This document shows positions 1-8,964 of a stretch of 64,000 bases of DNA, piece by piece. The stretch comes from Acidovorax sp. 107. Lineage in GTDB: Bacteria; Pseudomonadota; Gammaproteobacteria; Burkholderiales; Burkholderiaceae_C. The stretch is from contig NZ_QBTZ01000001.1 in the NCBI RefSeq assembly GCF_003058055.1, positions 4,172,001 through 4,236,000 on the forward strand. The letters run 5' to 3'. A model generated the notes under the pieces. That model saw nothing but the letters and a program-made list of their open reading frames with translations. It ran no database searches and was not told where the DNA came from. Numbering within the stretch: the stretch's first letter is position 1; every line of letters begins with the position of its first letter. Position numbers and translations under genes: made by a program.

Positions 1-429
1 CTGCGCACCAGCTCCAGCCACGAAGAAGGTTGCGTGCGCGAGTTCGCCATCTCCACCAAGGAGTTCTCGGGCGAAAAGGGCAAGGTCAAGAGCCTGACCA
101 CCGTGCAGGTCGAGTTCAAGGACGGCAAGCTGGTTGAGGTGCCCGGCACCGAAAAGCACTACCAGGCCGACTTGGTGCTGTTGGCCATGGGCTTTGTGAG
201 CCCCGTGGCACCCGTGCTCGACGCCTTTGGCGTGGACAAGGATGCCCGCGGCAACGCCCGCGCCACCACGGAGTTCGACGGCGGCTATGCCACCAATGTG
301 CCCAAGGTGTTTGCGGCCGGCGACATTCGCCGTGGCCAGTCGCTGGTGGTCTGGGCCATCCGCGAAGGCCGCCAGGCCGCGCGCGCCGTGGACGAGTTCC
401 TGATGGGTTACTCGGACCTGCCACGCTGA
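1..429 (+). CDS. gltD: Glutamate synthase small subunit, C-terminal part
   Basis: This is the 3' end of the NADPH-dependent glutamate synthase small subunit. That flavoprotein carries electrons from NADPH through FAD to the large subunit for making glutamate from glutamine and 2-oxoglutarate. The frame is open from base 1, so the Fe-S region and most of the FAD/NADPH domains lie upstream and about 142 codons remain. The visible part has the closing FAD-binding block ([17 protein letters not shown]) followed by the [13 protein letters not shown] helix, both typical of GltD. It stops at TGA 427-429 and is followed at once by a strong hairpin terminator, so it is the last gene of its unit. Related small oxidoreductase subunits share this block, but the whole match favours GltD. 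Confidence 0.9.
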   Translation: MRTSSSHEEGCVREFAISTKEFSGEKGKVKSLTTVQVEFKDGKLVEVPGTEKHYQADLVLLAMGFVSPVAPVLDAFGVDKDARGNARATTEFDGGYATNVPKVFAAGDIRRGQSLVVWAIREGRQAARAVDEFLMGYSDLPR

Positions 430-455
430 TCCTGCGCATTGCGCACTTTCCCTGC

Positions 456-480
456 AACGGCGCCTTCGGGCGCCGTTTGT
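456..480 (+). terminator. Rho-independent terminator after gltD
   Basis: A perfect 9 bp stem (AACGGCGCC / GGCGCCGTT) is closed by a TTCG tetraloop and followed by a short T run. It begins 27 bases after the gltD stop codon and separates gltD from the mla operon. Confidence 0.8.
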
Positions 481-843
481 CCATGTGCTTGGGCTTGGGT
501 TGGTGGCAGGAGGGTTGGAGGGTGAAGCGCAGGCAGGGCGCTACCATGCCCCGAAAGGCCCGTGGGCGGCCGGTAGCCCGGGCCGTAGTGTGTGGTGCCC
601 GCAACCCCCAAGGGTGGGGAATGGCGGGGCGTCAGCCTGATGGATGCTTTGTTGGCACAATCAGAGGTTCTGTCAATCCGGGCTTGCCTCGGTCCCGCAC
701 GATCCGGGGCCGCCGTCAGGTGTACTTTTTCTTTACAAACATGCATGAATGTATGTTTGTGTCTTCGGCTACCATCTGCGCTCCGTTTCTGGGGGAGCTG
801 GTGCCGTTTTGGCAGGCCCGAGTCCCGAAACCCCTTTTTTTGC
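481..843. other. Intergenic region between gltD and mlaF
   Basis: About 360 bases without a supported gene. Open frames run through it in two phases, but they have no ribosome binding site or recognisable protein content. The frame of mlaF stays open back to 592, yet protein similarity begins only after 844. The region contains the palindrome at 735-760 and probably the mla promoter; a TTTACA box at 732-737 is a possible -35. Nothing else was recognised. Confidence 0.5.
735..760. promoter_or_regulatory. 26 bp palindrome resembling a TetR-family (AcrR/TtgR-type) operator
   Basis: The outer arms ACAAACAT (735-742) and ATGTTTGT (753-760) are perfect inverted repeats. An inner CAT/ATG pair (744-746, 749-751) makes the palindrome nearly complete. 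Bases 745-756 read ATGAATGTATGT, which from memory is identical to one arm of the E. coli AcrR operator and close to TtgR sites. It lies 84 bases before mlaF, where a repressor could block the promoter. No TetR-family gene is in the window, so the binding protein is unknown. Confidence 0.5.
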
Positions 844-1662
844 ATGCCCGAGTCCTCCTTCCTTGCCGAGTTGCGCAACGTCACGTTTTCATACGGTGAC
901 CGTGTGATCCTGCGCGACGTGACGCTGGCAGTCCCGCGCGGCAAGGTCACGGCGCTGATGGGTGCATCGGGCGGTGGCAAGACCACCGTGTTGCGCCTGA
1001 TTGGTGGCCAACACAAGGCCCAGAGCGGCCAGGTTCTGATCAATGGTCAGGATGTGGGGCGCATGGATGTGCCGGCGCTGTATGCGGCGCGCCGGCGCAT
1101 GGGCATGCTGTTCCAGTTCGGGGCGCTTTTTACCGACTTGAGCGTGTTCGAGAACGTGGCGTTTCCGCTGCACGAGCACACCGATTTGTCAGAGGATTTG
1201 ATCCGCGATGTGGTGCTGATGAAGCTGCATGCGGTGGGCCTGCGTGGCGCCCGCGACCTGATGCCCAGTCAGATTTCGGGCGGCATGGCGCGCCGTGTGG
1301 CGCTGGCACGTGCGATCGTGCTGGACCCTGAACTGGTCATGTATGACGAGCCCTTCGCGGGCCTGGATCCCATCTCGCTGGGTACGGCGGCGCAATTGAT
1401 TCGCCAGCTCAACGATGCGATGGGACTCACCAGCATTGTGGTGTCGCACGACCTGGAAGAGACATTCCGTCTGGCGGACCACGTGATCATCCTGGGCGAA
1501 GGCGTGGTGGCGGCCCAAGGCACGCCCGAAGAGGTGCTTGCCAGCCGTGATCCGCTGGTGCACCAGTTCGTGAATGCCCTGCCCACGGGGCCTGTGCCGT
1601 TCCATTACCCGGGCCCTGCCGTGGCGGAGGATTTCGGGCCGGTGGGAGGACGTGCGCTGTGA
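844..1662 (+). CDS. mlaF: Phospholipid ABC transporter ATP-binding protein MlaF
   Basis: Cytoplasmic ATPase (272 aa) of the Mla complex, which moves phospholipids between the inner membrane and the periplasmic carrier MlaC to keep the outer leaflet of the outer membrane free of phospholipid. Visible motifs are Walker A (GASGGGKTT), the Q-loop ([13 protein letters not shown]), the signature [15 protein letters not shown], Walker B ([12 protein letters not shown]) and the switch His (VVSHDLEE). The first two match the MlaF/TtgA subgroup well. I chose ATG 844 because family similarity ([14 protein letters not shown]) starts just after it. The same frame is open back to 592, but that extension has no family match. 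The stop overlaps the mlaE GTG start. First gene of the operon. Confidence 0.93.
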   Translation: MPESSFLAELRNVTFSYGDRVILRDVTLAVPRGKVTALMGASGGGKTTVLRLIGGQHKAQSGQVLINGQDVGRMDVPALYAARRRMGMLFQFGALFTDLSVFENVAFPLHEHTDLSEDLIRDVVLMKLHAVGLRGARDLMPSQISGGMARRVALARAIVLDPELVMYDEPFAGLDPISLGTAAQLIRQLNDAMGLTSIVVSHDLEETFRLADHVIILGEGVVAAQGTPEEVLASRDPLVHQFVNALPTGPVPFHYPGPAVAEDFGPVGGRAL

Positions 1663-2441
1663 GCTGGTACAAGCCCTCCGATGTTGGCTTTGCGGTGCGC
1701 CACAAGCTGGCCGATATCGGCATGGGCGCGCGGTTATTCGGTCGGCTGGTGCGGTCCCTGGGCGCCACTTTTCTGCGGCCCGCGCTGGTGCGCGACCAAG
1801 TGCATTTTCTGGGCAACTATTCGTTGGCCATCATTGCGGTGTCGGGCCTGTTCGTCGGGTTTGTGCTGGGCTTGCAGGGCTATTACACGCTGCAGCGCTA
1901 CGGCTCGTCCGAAGCGCTGGGCCTGCTGGTGGCCTTGAGTCTGGTGCGCGAGCTGGGTCCCGTGGTCACGGCGCTGTTGTTTGCGGGCCGCGCAGGCACT
2001 TCGCTCACCGCCGAAATCGGCCTGATGCGCGCGGGGGAGCAGCTCAGCGCCATGGAGATGATGGCGGTGGACCCGGTGCAGCGCATCCTGGCGCCCCGCT
2101 TCTGGGCAGGGGTGATCACCATGCCGCTGCTGGCGGCGGTGTTCAGTGCGGTGGGCATCGTTGGCGGCTGGATCGTCGGGGTGCTCATGATCGGCATTGA
2201 CCCCGGGGCGTTCTGGAGCCAGATGCAGGGCGGGGTGGATGTCTGGAAAGACCTGGGCAACGGCGTGCTCAAGAGTGTGGTCTTTGGCTTCACGGTAACT
2301 TTTGTGGCGCTGCTGCAGGGCTATGCAGCCAAACCCACCCCCGAAGGGGTGTCGCGCGCTACCACGCGCACCGTGGTCATGGCGTCTTTGGCGGTGCTGG
2401 CACTGGACTTCGTGCTCACTGCGCTGATGTTCAGTATCTGA
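1659..2441 (+). CDS. mlaE: Phospholipid ABC transporter permease MlaE
   Basis: Inner-membrane permease of the Mla system (260 aa), dimeric in the MlaFEDB complex, with MlaF on the cytosolic face and the MlaD ring on the periplasmic face. The sequence has the MlaE/YrbE family pattern: an N-terminal amphipathic stretch, then about five hydrophobic segments, with [29 protein letters not shown] and the [17 protein letters not shown] region as the most conserved part. The start is GTG 1659 in a GTGA overlap with the mlaF stop, which implies translational coupling. Length matches the usual 255-265 residues. Confidence 0.93.
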   Translation: MSWYKPSDVGFAVRHKLADIGMGARLFGRLVRSLGATFLRPALVRDQVHFLGNYSLAIIAVSGLFVGFVLGLQGYYTLQRYGSSEALGLLVALSLVRELGPVVTALLFAGRAGTSLTAEIGLMRAGEQLSAMEMMAVDPVQRILAPRFWAGVITMPLLAAVFSAVGIVGGWIVGVLMIGIDPGAFWSQMQGGVDVWKDLGNGVLKSVVFGFTVTFVALLQGYAAKPTPEGVSRATTRTVVMASLAVLALDFVLTALMFSI

Positions 2442-2476
2442 CGCTGGCGGTGCTGGCAGTTCTAGGAATCAAACGT

Positions 2477-2965
2477 ATGCAACGCTCCAAAAACGATCTG
2501 TGGGTAGGGCTCTTCGTGATGTTGGGCGCAGTGGCACTGGTGTTTCTGGCGCTGCAATCGGCCAACCTGCTGAGCCTGCAATTTCATTCGGGCTATCGTG
2601 TCACCGCCAAGTTCGACAACATCGGCGGTCTCAAGCCCCAGGCGGCGGTGCGCAGTGCAGGTGTGGTGGTAGGGCGCGTGGAATCCATCACCTTTGACGA
2701 CAAGACGTTCCAGGCGCGGGTCACGCTGGCTATGGAAGACCGCTACGCCTTCCCCAAGGACAGCTCCCTCAAGATCCTGACCAGCGGCCTGCTGGGCGAG
2801 CAATACATCGGAATCGAGGCGGGTGCCGACGAAAAGAACCTGGCCGCGGGCGACACGATCACGTCCACCCAGTCGGCGGTGGTGCTTGAGAACCTCATTG
2901 GACAATTTCTTTACAGCAAAGCCGAAGACGGCGGAAAGCCTGCTGGGGCAGGTGGCAAAAAATGA
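2477..2965 (+). CDS. mlaD: Outer membrane lipid asymmetry substrate-binding protein MlaD
   Basis: MCE-domain protein (162 aa) anchored by one N-terminal membrane helix (about residues 7-27, LWVGLFVMLGAVALVFLALQ). In the family it forms a hexameric periplasmic ring that passes phospholipid between MlaE and MlaC. The MCE core is seen as FDNIGGLKPQAAVRSAGVVVGRV, and the LTSGLLGEQYIGIEAGA stretch is typical of MlaD. I chose ATG 2477 (MQRSKNDLW) over the upstream in-frame codon at 2450 because MlaD proteins start just before the charged residues and the helix. It ends in an ATGA overlap with mlaA. Confidence 0.92.
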   Translation: MQRSKNDLWVGLFVMLGAVALVFLALQSANLLSLQFHSGYRVTAKFDNIGGLKPQAAVRSAGVVVGRVESITFDDKTFQARVTLAMEDRYAFPKDSSLKILTSGLLGEQYIGIEAGADEKNLAAGDTITSTQSAVVLENLIGQFLYSKAEDGGKPAGAGGKK

Positions 2966-3759
2966 CGAATTCACTCCCTACACTCCGCGCCACCATTGCA
3001 GGCGACCGGTTGTCGATCGCGCGTCTTGCGGCGGGCCTGGCGCTGCTGCTGGGCGCGGTGTTGCTCACCGGATGCGCTACGGTGGCCAACCCCGACCCCC
3101 GCGACCCGCTGGAGTCCTACAACCGCAGCATGACCAACTTCAATGAGCAGGTCGATGCCATGGTGCTCAAGCCCGTGGCAACGGCCTACAAGGAGGTCAC
3201 GCCCGCCCCTGTGCGCACGGGGGTCAGCAATTTCTTCGGGAACCTGGGCGACGTCTGGTCGTTCGTGAACAACGTGCTGCAGCTGCGTGGCGAAGCCGCT
3301 GCGTCCAGCTTCATGCGGGTCAATGTGAACACCTTCATGGGCCTGGGCGGGCTGCTGGACATCGCCAGCGAGTTGGGCATCGACCGCTACAAGCAGGACT
3401 TCGGCCTGACCCTGGGGCGCTGGGGCGTGGGCACTGGTCCTTACCTGGTGCTGCCCATCCTGGGGCCTTCCACCGTGCGCGACACCTTTGCGCTGCCGGT
3501 GGACATGAAGGGCAACGTGGTGAGCTATGTGGACCCGGTCTCGGCCCGCAACTCGCTGTATGCGCTGCGCGCCGTGGAGGTGCGTTCCAACCTGCTGCGC
3601 GCGGGCTCGGTGCTCGACAGTGCAGCCTTGGACAAGTACAGCTTTACGCGCGATGTGTATCTGCAGGTTCGCAGCCACGCGGGAGATGCGCAAAACGCAG
3701 ACGGCAAGGACGACGGCGGCTCCAGCAACGGCGTGTTGCCAGAGGAGCCAGCCCGCTGA
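2962..3759 (+). CDS. mlaA: MlaA (VacJ) outer membrane lipoprotein
   Basis: Outer-membrane lipoprotein of the Mla pathway (265 aa), which removes mislocalised phospholipids from the outer leaflet and hands them to MlaC. The signal peptide has a hydrophobic core (LAAGLALLLGAVLL) and the lipobox LLTGC, so Cys would be lipidated. Family features include DPRDPLESYNRSMTNFNEQVD after the lipobox, the glycine-rich GLGGLLDIASELGI stretch and the YLVLPILGPSTVRDT motif. ATG 2962 overlaps the mlaD stop. In E. coli the gene is elsewhere on the chromosome; here it is third-to-last in the mla operon. The C-terminus is low-complexity and charged. Confidence 0.93.
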   Translation: MTNSLPTLRATIAGDRLSIARLAAGLALLLGAVLLTGCATVANPDPRDPLESYNRSMTNFNEQVDAMVLKPVATAYKEVTPAPVRTGVSNFFGNLGDVWSFVNNVLQLRGEAAASSFMRVNVNTFMGLGGLLDIASELGIDRYKQDFGLTLGRWGVGTGPYLVLPILGPSTVRDTFALPVDMKGNVVSYVDPVSARNSLYALRAVEVRSNLLRAGSVLDSAALDKYSFTRDVYLQVRSHAGDAQNADGKDDGGSSNGVLPEEPAR

Positions 3760-3894
3760 TGGCGTCCCGGGCGGAGGATGGGCCCCCGCCTCGGGTGCCG
3801 GTGCTGTTGCACTTGCTTGCAACCCGCAACCGCTGCGACGCATGCCCGCCAGCCCACACCCCCACAATGATTTGACGGGCACAAGCCCGCACCG

Positions 3895-4557
3895 ATGAAA
3901 GCCAAGAAGATGATGAACCGACGTTCCCTGGGGCGTACCGCCCTTTGCCTCGCAGCCAGTGCCATGCTGAGCCTGCCGCTGTCCGCCCTAGCGGCCGACG
4001 AGGCGCCCGACGCGCTCATCAAGCGCCTGTCCGCCGACGTGCTCAACACGGTGAAGTCCGACAAGGCCATCCAGGCCGGTGACCTGAGCAAGGTGATTGC
4101 CCTGGTCGATAAAACCGTGATGCCCAACGTCAACTTCCGCCGCATGACCGCCGCCGCCGTCGGCCCCGGCTGGCGCCAGGCCACGCCCGAGCAGCAAAAG
4201 CGCCTGCAGGACGAGTTCAAGATCCTGCTGGTGCGCACCTATGCCGGTGCGCTGGCCCAGGTCAATGACCAGACCATCCAGGTCAAGCCCCTGCGCGCTG
4301 CGGCCGAAGACAAGGACGTGCTGGTGCGCACCGAGATCGTGGGCCGCGGCGACCCCATCCAGCTCGACTACCGCCTTGAAAAGACTCCTGGCGATGGCGC
4401 AGGCTGGAAGATCTACAACCTCAACGTGCTCGGCGTCTGGCTGGTGGAAACCTACCGCGGTCAGTTCGCGCAGGAGATCAATGCCAAGGGCATCGATGGT
4501 CTGATCGACACACTGGTGGCCCGCAACAAGACCAATGCGGGTTCTGCCAAGGGCTGA
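3895..4557 (+). CDS. mlaC: Periplasmic phospholipid carrier MlaC
   Basis: Soluble periplasmic shuttle (220 aa) that carries phospholipid between MlaA in the outer membrane and the MlaD ring. The N-terminus is a Sec signal peptide (positive MKAKKMMNRR, hydrophobic ALCLAASAMLSLPLSALA, then a probable cleavage site ALA-AD). The mature part shows Tol-Tol-Ttg2 family traits such as VMPNVNFRRMTAAAVGPGWRQATPEQQKRL and the late YNLNVLGVWLVETYRGQF. ATG 3895 is used; ATGs at 3910 and 3913 are alternatives that shorten only the signal peptide. The gap of 135 bases after mlaA has no gene. The next gene, mlaB, follows by 13 bases. Confidence 0.92.
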   Translation: MKAKKMMNRRSLGRTALCLAASAMLSLPLSALAADEAPDALIKRLSADVLNTVKSDKAIQAGDLSKVIALVDKTVMPNVNFRRMTAAAVGPGWRQATPEQQKRLQDEFKILLVRTYAGALAQVNDQTIQVKPLRAAAEDKDVLVRTEIVGRGDPIQLDYRLEKTPGDGAGWKIYNLNVLGVWLVETYRGQFAQEINAKGIDGLIDTLVARNKTNAGSAKG

Positions 4558-4570
4558 CCGCTCTCTCGCC

Positions 4571-4843
4571 ATGCTGGTGCTGCCCCCCGAACTCACCCAC
4601 CGCCAGGCCACGGCCTGCCTGCACATGCTCAAACAGGGGCTGCGGGTGCACCGCGACAGCGCAGTGGTGGTGGACGCCCATGCGCTGACGGTGTTTGATA
4701 CCTCGGCCCTCGCGGTGCTGCTGGAATGCCGGCGCGAAGCCCTGTCCGAGGGCAAACAATTTGCGGTGCAAGGCATGCCGTCCGCCTTGGCGGGCATGGC
4801 GGGGCTGTACGGGGTGGACGCGCTGCTGGCTGCGGCGCCCTAG
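4571..4843 (+). CDS. mlaB: STAS-domain protein MlaB
   Basis: Small cytoplasmic STAS-domain protein (90 aa) that binds MlaF and stabilises the transporter ATPase. The fold is suggested by the core VVVDAHALTVFDTSALAVLLECRREAL, where the D-T-S-A-L segment matches the conserved STAS loop and helix of MlaB proteins. ATG 4571 was chosen because upstream in-frame codons run inside the mlaC coding end. Short and divergent as usual for this subunit, but its position as the last mla gene supports the name. The operon order is F-E-D-A-C-B. Confidence 0.82.
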   Translation: MLVLPPELTHRQATACLHMLKQGLRVHRDSAVVVDAHALTVFDTSALAVLLECRREALSEGKQFAVQGMPSALAGMAGLYGVDALLAAAP

Positions 4844-4956
4844 TTTTCGGTGTGGCCGGTGGCGCCGGGCAGCGCTGTCGATGCTGTGGGCCCGGGCCAG
4901 GGGCGCTTGCCAAGGGCCATTGCACCTGCCGCCCGTCCCGCCGAGGGCTGAGGCCT

Positions 4957-4962
4957 TAAAAT
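4957..4962 (+). promoter_or_regulatory. Possible -10 box (TAAAAT) with very short leader
   Basis: TAAAAT lies 10 bases before the ATG at 4973 and would place transcription start within a few bases of the start codon. No clear -35 was found, so this is only a candidate for an internal promoter giving a nearly leaderless transcript of the exporter genes. Confidence 0.35.
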
Positions 4963-4972
4963 CAAAGGCTTC

Positions 4973-5911
4973 ATGCCCGCAGTCTCCTTCCAAGCCATCT
5001 CCAAGACCTTTGCCACGCCCAAAGGCCCTTTCCAGGCGCTGAACCAGGTCAATCTGGACATTGAGGAGGGCGAGTTCTTCGGGCTCCTCGGCCCCAACGG
5101 TGCCGGCAAAACCACCCTGATCAGCATCCTGGCAGGCCTGGCGCGTGCCACCAGCGGCCGCGTGCTGGTGCAGGGCAGCGACGTGCAGGCCCAGTACGCC
5201 GACGCCCGCCGCAAGCTGGGCATCGTGCCCCAAGAGTTGGTGTTCGACCCCTTCTTCAATGTGCGCGAGGCGTTGCGCATCCAGTCGGGCTACTTCGGCG
5301 TGAAGAACAACGACGCCTGGATCGACGAGCTGCTCGAAAACCTGGGCCTGGCCGACAAGGCCAACGCCAACATGCGCCAGCTGTCGGGCGGCATGAAGCG
5401 CCGCGTGCTGGTGGCCCAGGCCCTGGTGCACAAGCCGCCCATCATCGTGCTGGACGAACCCACAGCCGGGGTGGATGTGGAGCTGCGCCAGACCCTGTGG
5501 CACTTCATCGCCCGCCTGAACAAAGAGGGGCACACCGTGCTGCTCACCACCCACTACCTCGAAGAAGCCGAAGCCCTGTGTGGCCGCATTGCCATGCTCA
5601 AGGCCGGGCAGGTGGTGGCGCTCAACCGCACCAGCGAGCTCCTCAAGGCCGCCTCGGGCAGCGTGCTGCAGTTCAAGACCGACACGGCCCTGCCGCCCGC
5701 GCTGGCTGCGGTGGCGCGGGTCACCGGCCGCATCGTGCAGCTGCCGGCGCACGACGCGGCGGAGATTGAAAACCACCTGGCTGCGTTGCGCGTGGCCGGG
5801 GTCGAGGTGCAGGACATGGAGATTCGCCGGCCCGATCTGGAGGACGTGTTCCTGCAAGTGATGTCTGGCACATCGGCGTCGAACATTCCGCTGGAAGGGG
5901 TGGCGCTATGA
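4973..5911 (+). CDS. ABC-2 type exporter ATP-binding protein (YadG-like)
   Basis: ATPase subunit (312 aa) of a two-gene ABC-2 exporter with the next gene; the substrate is unknown. Motifs are Walker A (GPNGAGKTTL), the signature LSGGMKRRVLVAQAL, Walker B (IIVLDEPTAGVD) and the switch region LLTTHYLEEAEALCGRI. The C-terminal 80 residues form the extension common in YadG/NatA/CcmA-type drug and polymer exporter ATPases. ATG 4973 follows a TAAAAT box by 10 bases. The stop overlaps the permease start (ATGA). In E. coli the genes after mlaB are ibaG and murA, so this pair sits between otherwise neighbouring genes. Confidence 0.85.
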   Translation: MPAVSFQAISKTFATPKGPFQALNQVNLDIEEGEFFGLLGPNGAGKTTLISILAGLARATSGRVLVQGSDVQAQYADARRKLGIVPQELVFDPFFNVREALRIQSGYFGVKNNDAWIDELLENLGLADKANANMRQLSGGMKRRVLVAQALVHKPPIIVLDEPTAGVDVELRQTLWHFIARLNKEGHTVLLTTHYLEEAEALCGRIAMLKAGQVVALNRTSELLKAASGSVLQFKTDTALPPALAAVARVTGRIVQLPAHDAAEIENHLAALRVAGVEVQDMEIRRPDLEDVFLQVMSGTSASNIPLEGVAL

Positions 5912-6663
5912 CCGGCTGGCAAACCCTTTTTTACAAGGAAGTGCTGCGGTTCTGGAAGGTCAGCTTCCAGACTGTCGCCGCTCCGGTGCTCACGGCCGTG
6001 CTCTACCTGCTGATCTTCGGCCATGTGCTCGAAGACCATGTGAAGGTCTACGACCGCATCAGCTACACCGCGTTTCTGGTGCCCGGCCTGGTGATGATGA
6101 GCGTGCTGCAAAACGCCTTTGCCAACAGCTCTTCCAGCCTGATCCAGAGCAAGATCATGGGCAGCCTGGTGTTCGTGCTGCTCACCCCGCTGTCGCACTG
6201 GGCCTGGTTTGTGGCCTACGTGGGCTCGTCCATCGTGCGCGGGTTGGCGGTGGGCCTGGGCGTGTTCATCGTCACGCTGGCGTTTGCGCGACCAGAGTTT
6301 GCAGCGCCCTTGTGGATTTTGGTGTTTGCGCTGCTGGGGGCCGCGCTGCTGGCCACGCTGGGGCTGATTGCGGGGCTGTGGGCCGACAAGTTCGACCAGA
6401 TGGCTGCGTTCCAGAACTTCATCATCGTGCCCATGACCTTCCTGTCGGGCGTGTTCTATTCGATCCAGTCGCTGCCGCCGTTTTGGCAGGCCGTGAGCCA
6501 CCTCAACCCGTTCTTCTACATGATCGACGGCTTCCGCTACGGCTTCTTCGGCCAGAGTGACACCTCGCCCTGGCTCAGCCTGGGCATCGTGGGCATCGCC
6601 TGGCTGGCCGTGAGTGCCCTGGCCGTGCACCTGCTGCGCACCGGCTACAAAATTCGCAACTGA
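5908..6663 (+). CDS. ABC-2 type exporter permease (YadH-like)
   Basis: Membrane component (251 aa) of the exporter with the preceding ATPase. Six hydrophobic segments can be drawn, typical of ABC-2 permeases: an N-terminal helix near TVAAPVLTAVLYLLIFG, central ones including FLVPGLVMMSVLQNAFA, and a final one near LGIVGIAWLAVSALAVHLL. The NFIIVPMTFLSGVFYSIQSL segment followed by LNPFFYMIDGFRYGFFG is the ABC-2 signature region. ATG 5908 overlaps the ATPase stop, implying equal expression. Close relatives include YadH; the transported compound cannot be read from sequence. Confidence 0.85.
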   Translation: MTGWQTLFYKEVLRFWKVSFQTVAAPVLTAVLYLLIFGHVLEDHVKVYDRISYTAFLVPGLVMMSVLQNAFANSSSSLIQSKIMGSLVFVLLTPLSHWAWFVAYVGSSIVRGLAVGLGVFIVTLAFARPEFAAPLWILVFALLGAALLATLGLIAGLWADKFDQMAAFQNFIIVPMTFLSGVFYSIQSLPPFWQAVSHLNPFFYMIDGFRYGFFGQSDTSPWLSLGIVGIAWLAVSALAVHLLRTGYKIRN

Positions 6664-6679
6664 TTCCGAGCGCCCCACC

Positions 6680-6922
6680 ATGACCGCTGACCAACTCAAA
6701 GACCTCATCGCCGCTGGCCTGGCCTGCGAATACATCACGCTCGAGGGCGATGGCCGCCACTGGTATGCCACCATCGTCTCGGCCGAGTTCGAGGGCAAGC
6801 GTGCCATCCAGCGCCACCAGCGCGTGTATGCCACGCTGGGCGCCAAAATGCACACCGACGAGGTGCATGCGCTGTCGATGAAGACCTTCACCCCGGCCGA
6901 ATGGGCCGCCCAGGCGCAGTGA
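6680..6922 (+). CDS. ibaG: BolA family protein (IbaG-like)
   Basis: An 80-residue BolA-fold protein, the size of the IbaG/YrbA subfamily. BolA proteins partner with monothiol glutaredoxins in iron-sulfur handling, and a CGFS glutaredoxin gene is at 53660-53983. The sequence has the class II KH-like pattern CEYITLEGDGRHWYATIVSAEFEGKRAIQRHQRVYATLG and ends with the conserved HALSMKTFTPAEW. ATG 6680 is preferred over the upstream frame inside the permease gene. Position directly before murA matches E. coli mla-ibaG-murA synteny and supports the symbol. Its single conserved His in the HALS motif could ligate a cluster. Confidence 0.85.
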   Translation: MTADQLKDLIAAGLACEYITLEGDGRHWYATIVSAEFEGKRAIQRHQRVYATLGAKMHTDEVHALSMKTFTPAEWAAQAQ

Positions 6923-6937
6923 GCGCCTGATTACTCA

Positions 6938-6998
6938 TTTTTTGATAGCTGCTGGCGCATATTTCACTAGCGCAAGCGGCACTTTTGACCCAATTTTG
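6938..6998 (+). repeat. Dispersed intergenic hairpin repeat, copy 1
   Basis: Core TTTGATAGCTGCTGGCGCAT, then ATTTCACTAGCGCAAGCGGC (6941-6980). The two halves can pair as a stem with one mismatch and one G-U. It lies between ibaG and murA and ends 10 bases before the murA start codon. It is one of at least 11 related copies in the window. Confidence 0.8.
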
Positions 6999-7008
6999 GT
7001 GATTTGAG

Positions 7009-8279
<1,271 letters not shown>

Positions 8280-8283
<4 letters not shown>

Positions 8284-8942
8284 GCAGCAGCAACATGATC
8301 ACCCTGGCGCTTTCCAAGGGCCGCATCTTTGACGAAACCCTGCCGCTGCTGGCCGCCGCAGGCATCGAGGTGCTGGAAGACCCCGAAAAATCGCGCAAGC
8401 TCATCCTGCCCACCAACCAGCCCAATGTGCGCGTGGTGCTGGTGCGCGCCACCGACGTGCCCACCTACGTGGAGTACGGCGGTGCCGACATCGGCGTGAC
8501 TGGCAAGGACACCCTGATCGAGCATGGCGGCCAGGGCCTGTACCAGCCGCTGGACCTGCGCATTGCCAAGTGCCGCGTGAGCGTGGCCGTGCGCAACGAC
8601 TTCGACTACGCCCAGGCCGTCAAGCAGGGCTCGCGCCTCAAGGTCGCCACCAAGTACACCGGCATTGCGCGCGACTTCTTTGCCAGCAAGGGCGTGCACG
8701 TGGACATGGTCAAGCTCTACGGCAGCATGGAGCTGGCGCCGCTTACCGGCCTGGCCGATGCCATCGTGGACCTGGTCTCCACCGGCAATACCCTCAAGGC
8801 CAACAACCTCATCGAAGTCGAGCGCATCATGGACATCAGCTCCTACCTGGTCGTGAACCAGGCCGCGCTCAAGCTCAAGCAGGCGCCGCTGCGCCGCATC
8901 ATCGATGCGTTTGCCTCGGCCATACCGGCCGAAAAGAACTGA
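8280..8942 (+). CDS. hisG: ATP phosphoribosyltransferase, short form
   Basis: Catalyses the first step of histidine synthesis, condensing ATP and PRPP. At 220 aa it is the short HisG form, which lacks the C-terminal allosteric domain and in known systems needs the HisRS-like partner HisZ; no hisZ is in the window. Conserved stretches are [22 protein letters not shown], the [18 protein letters not shown] region and the PRPP-binding loop [24 protein letters not shown] 8280 overlaps the murA stop. hisD begins 22 bases after its end. Confidence 0.95.
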
Positions 8943-8964
8943 TCCACCTCCAACGACTGACACT

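Noticed and set aside
592..843. An 84-codon N-terminal extension of MlaF
   Set aside because: No similarity to MlaF, and it includes the palindrome and probable promoter; the family start fits ATG 844.
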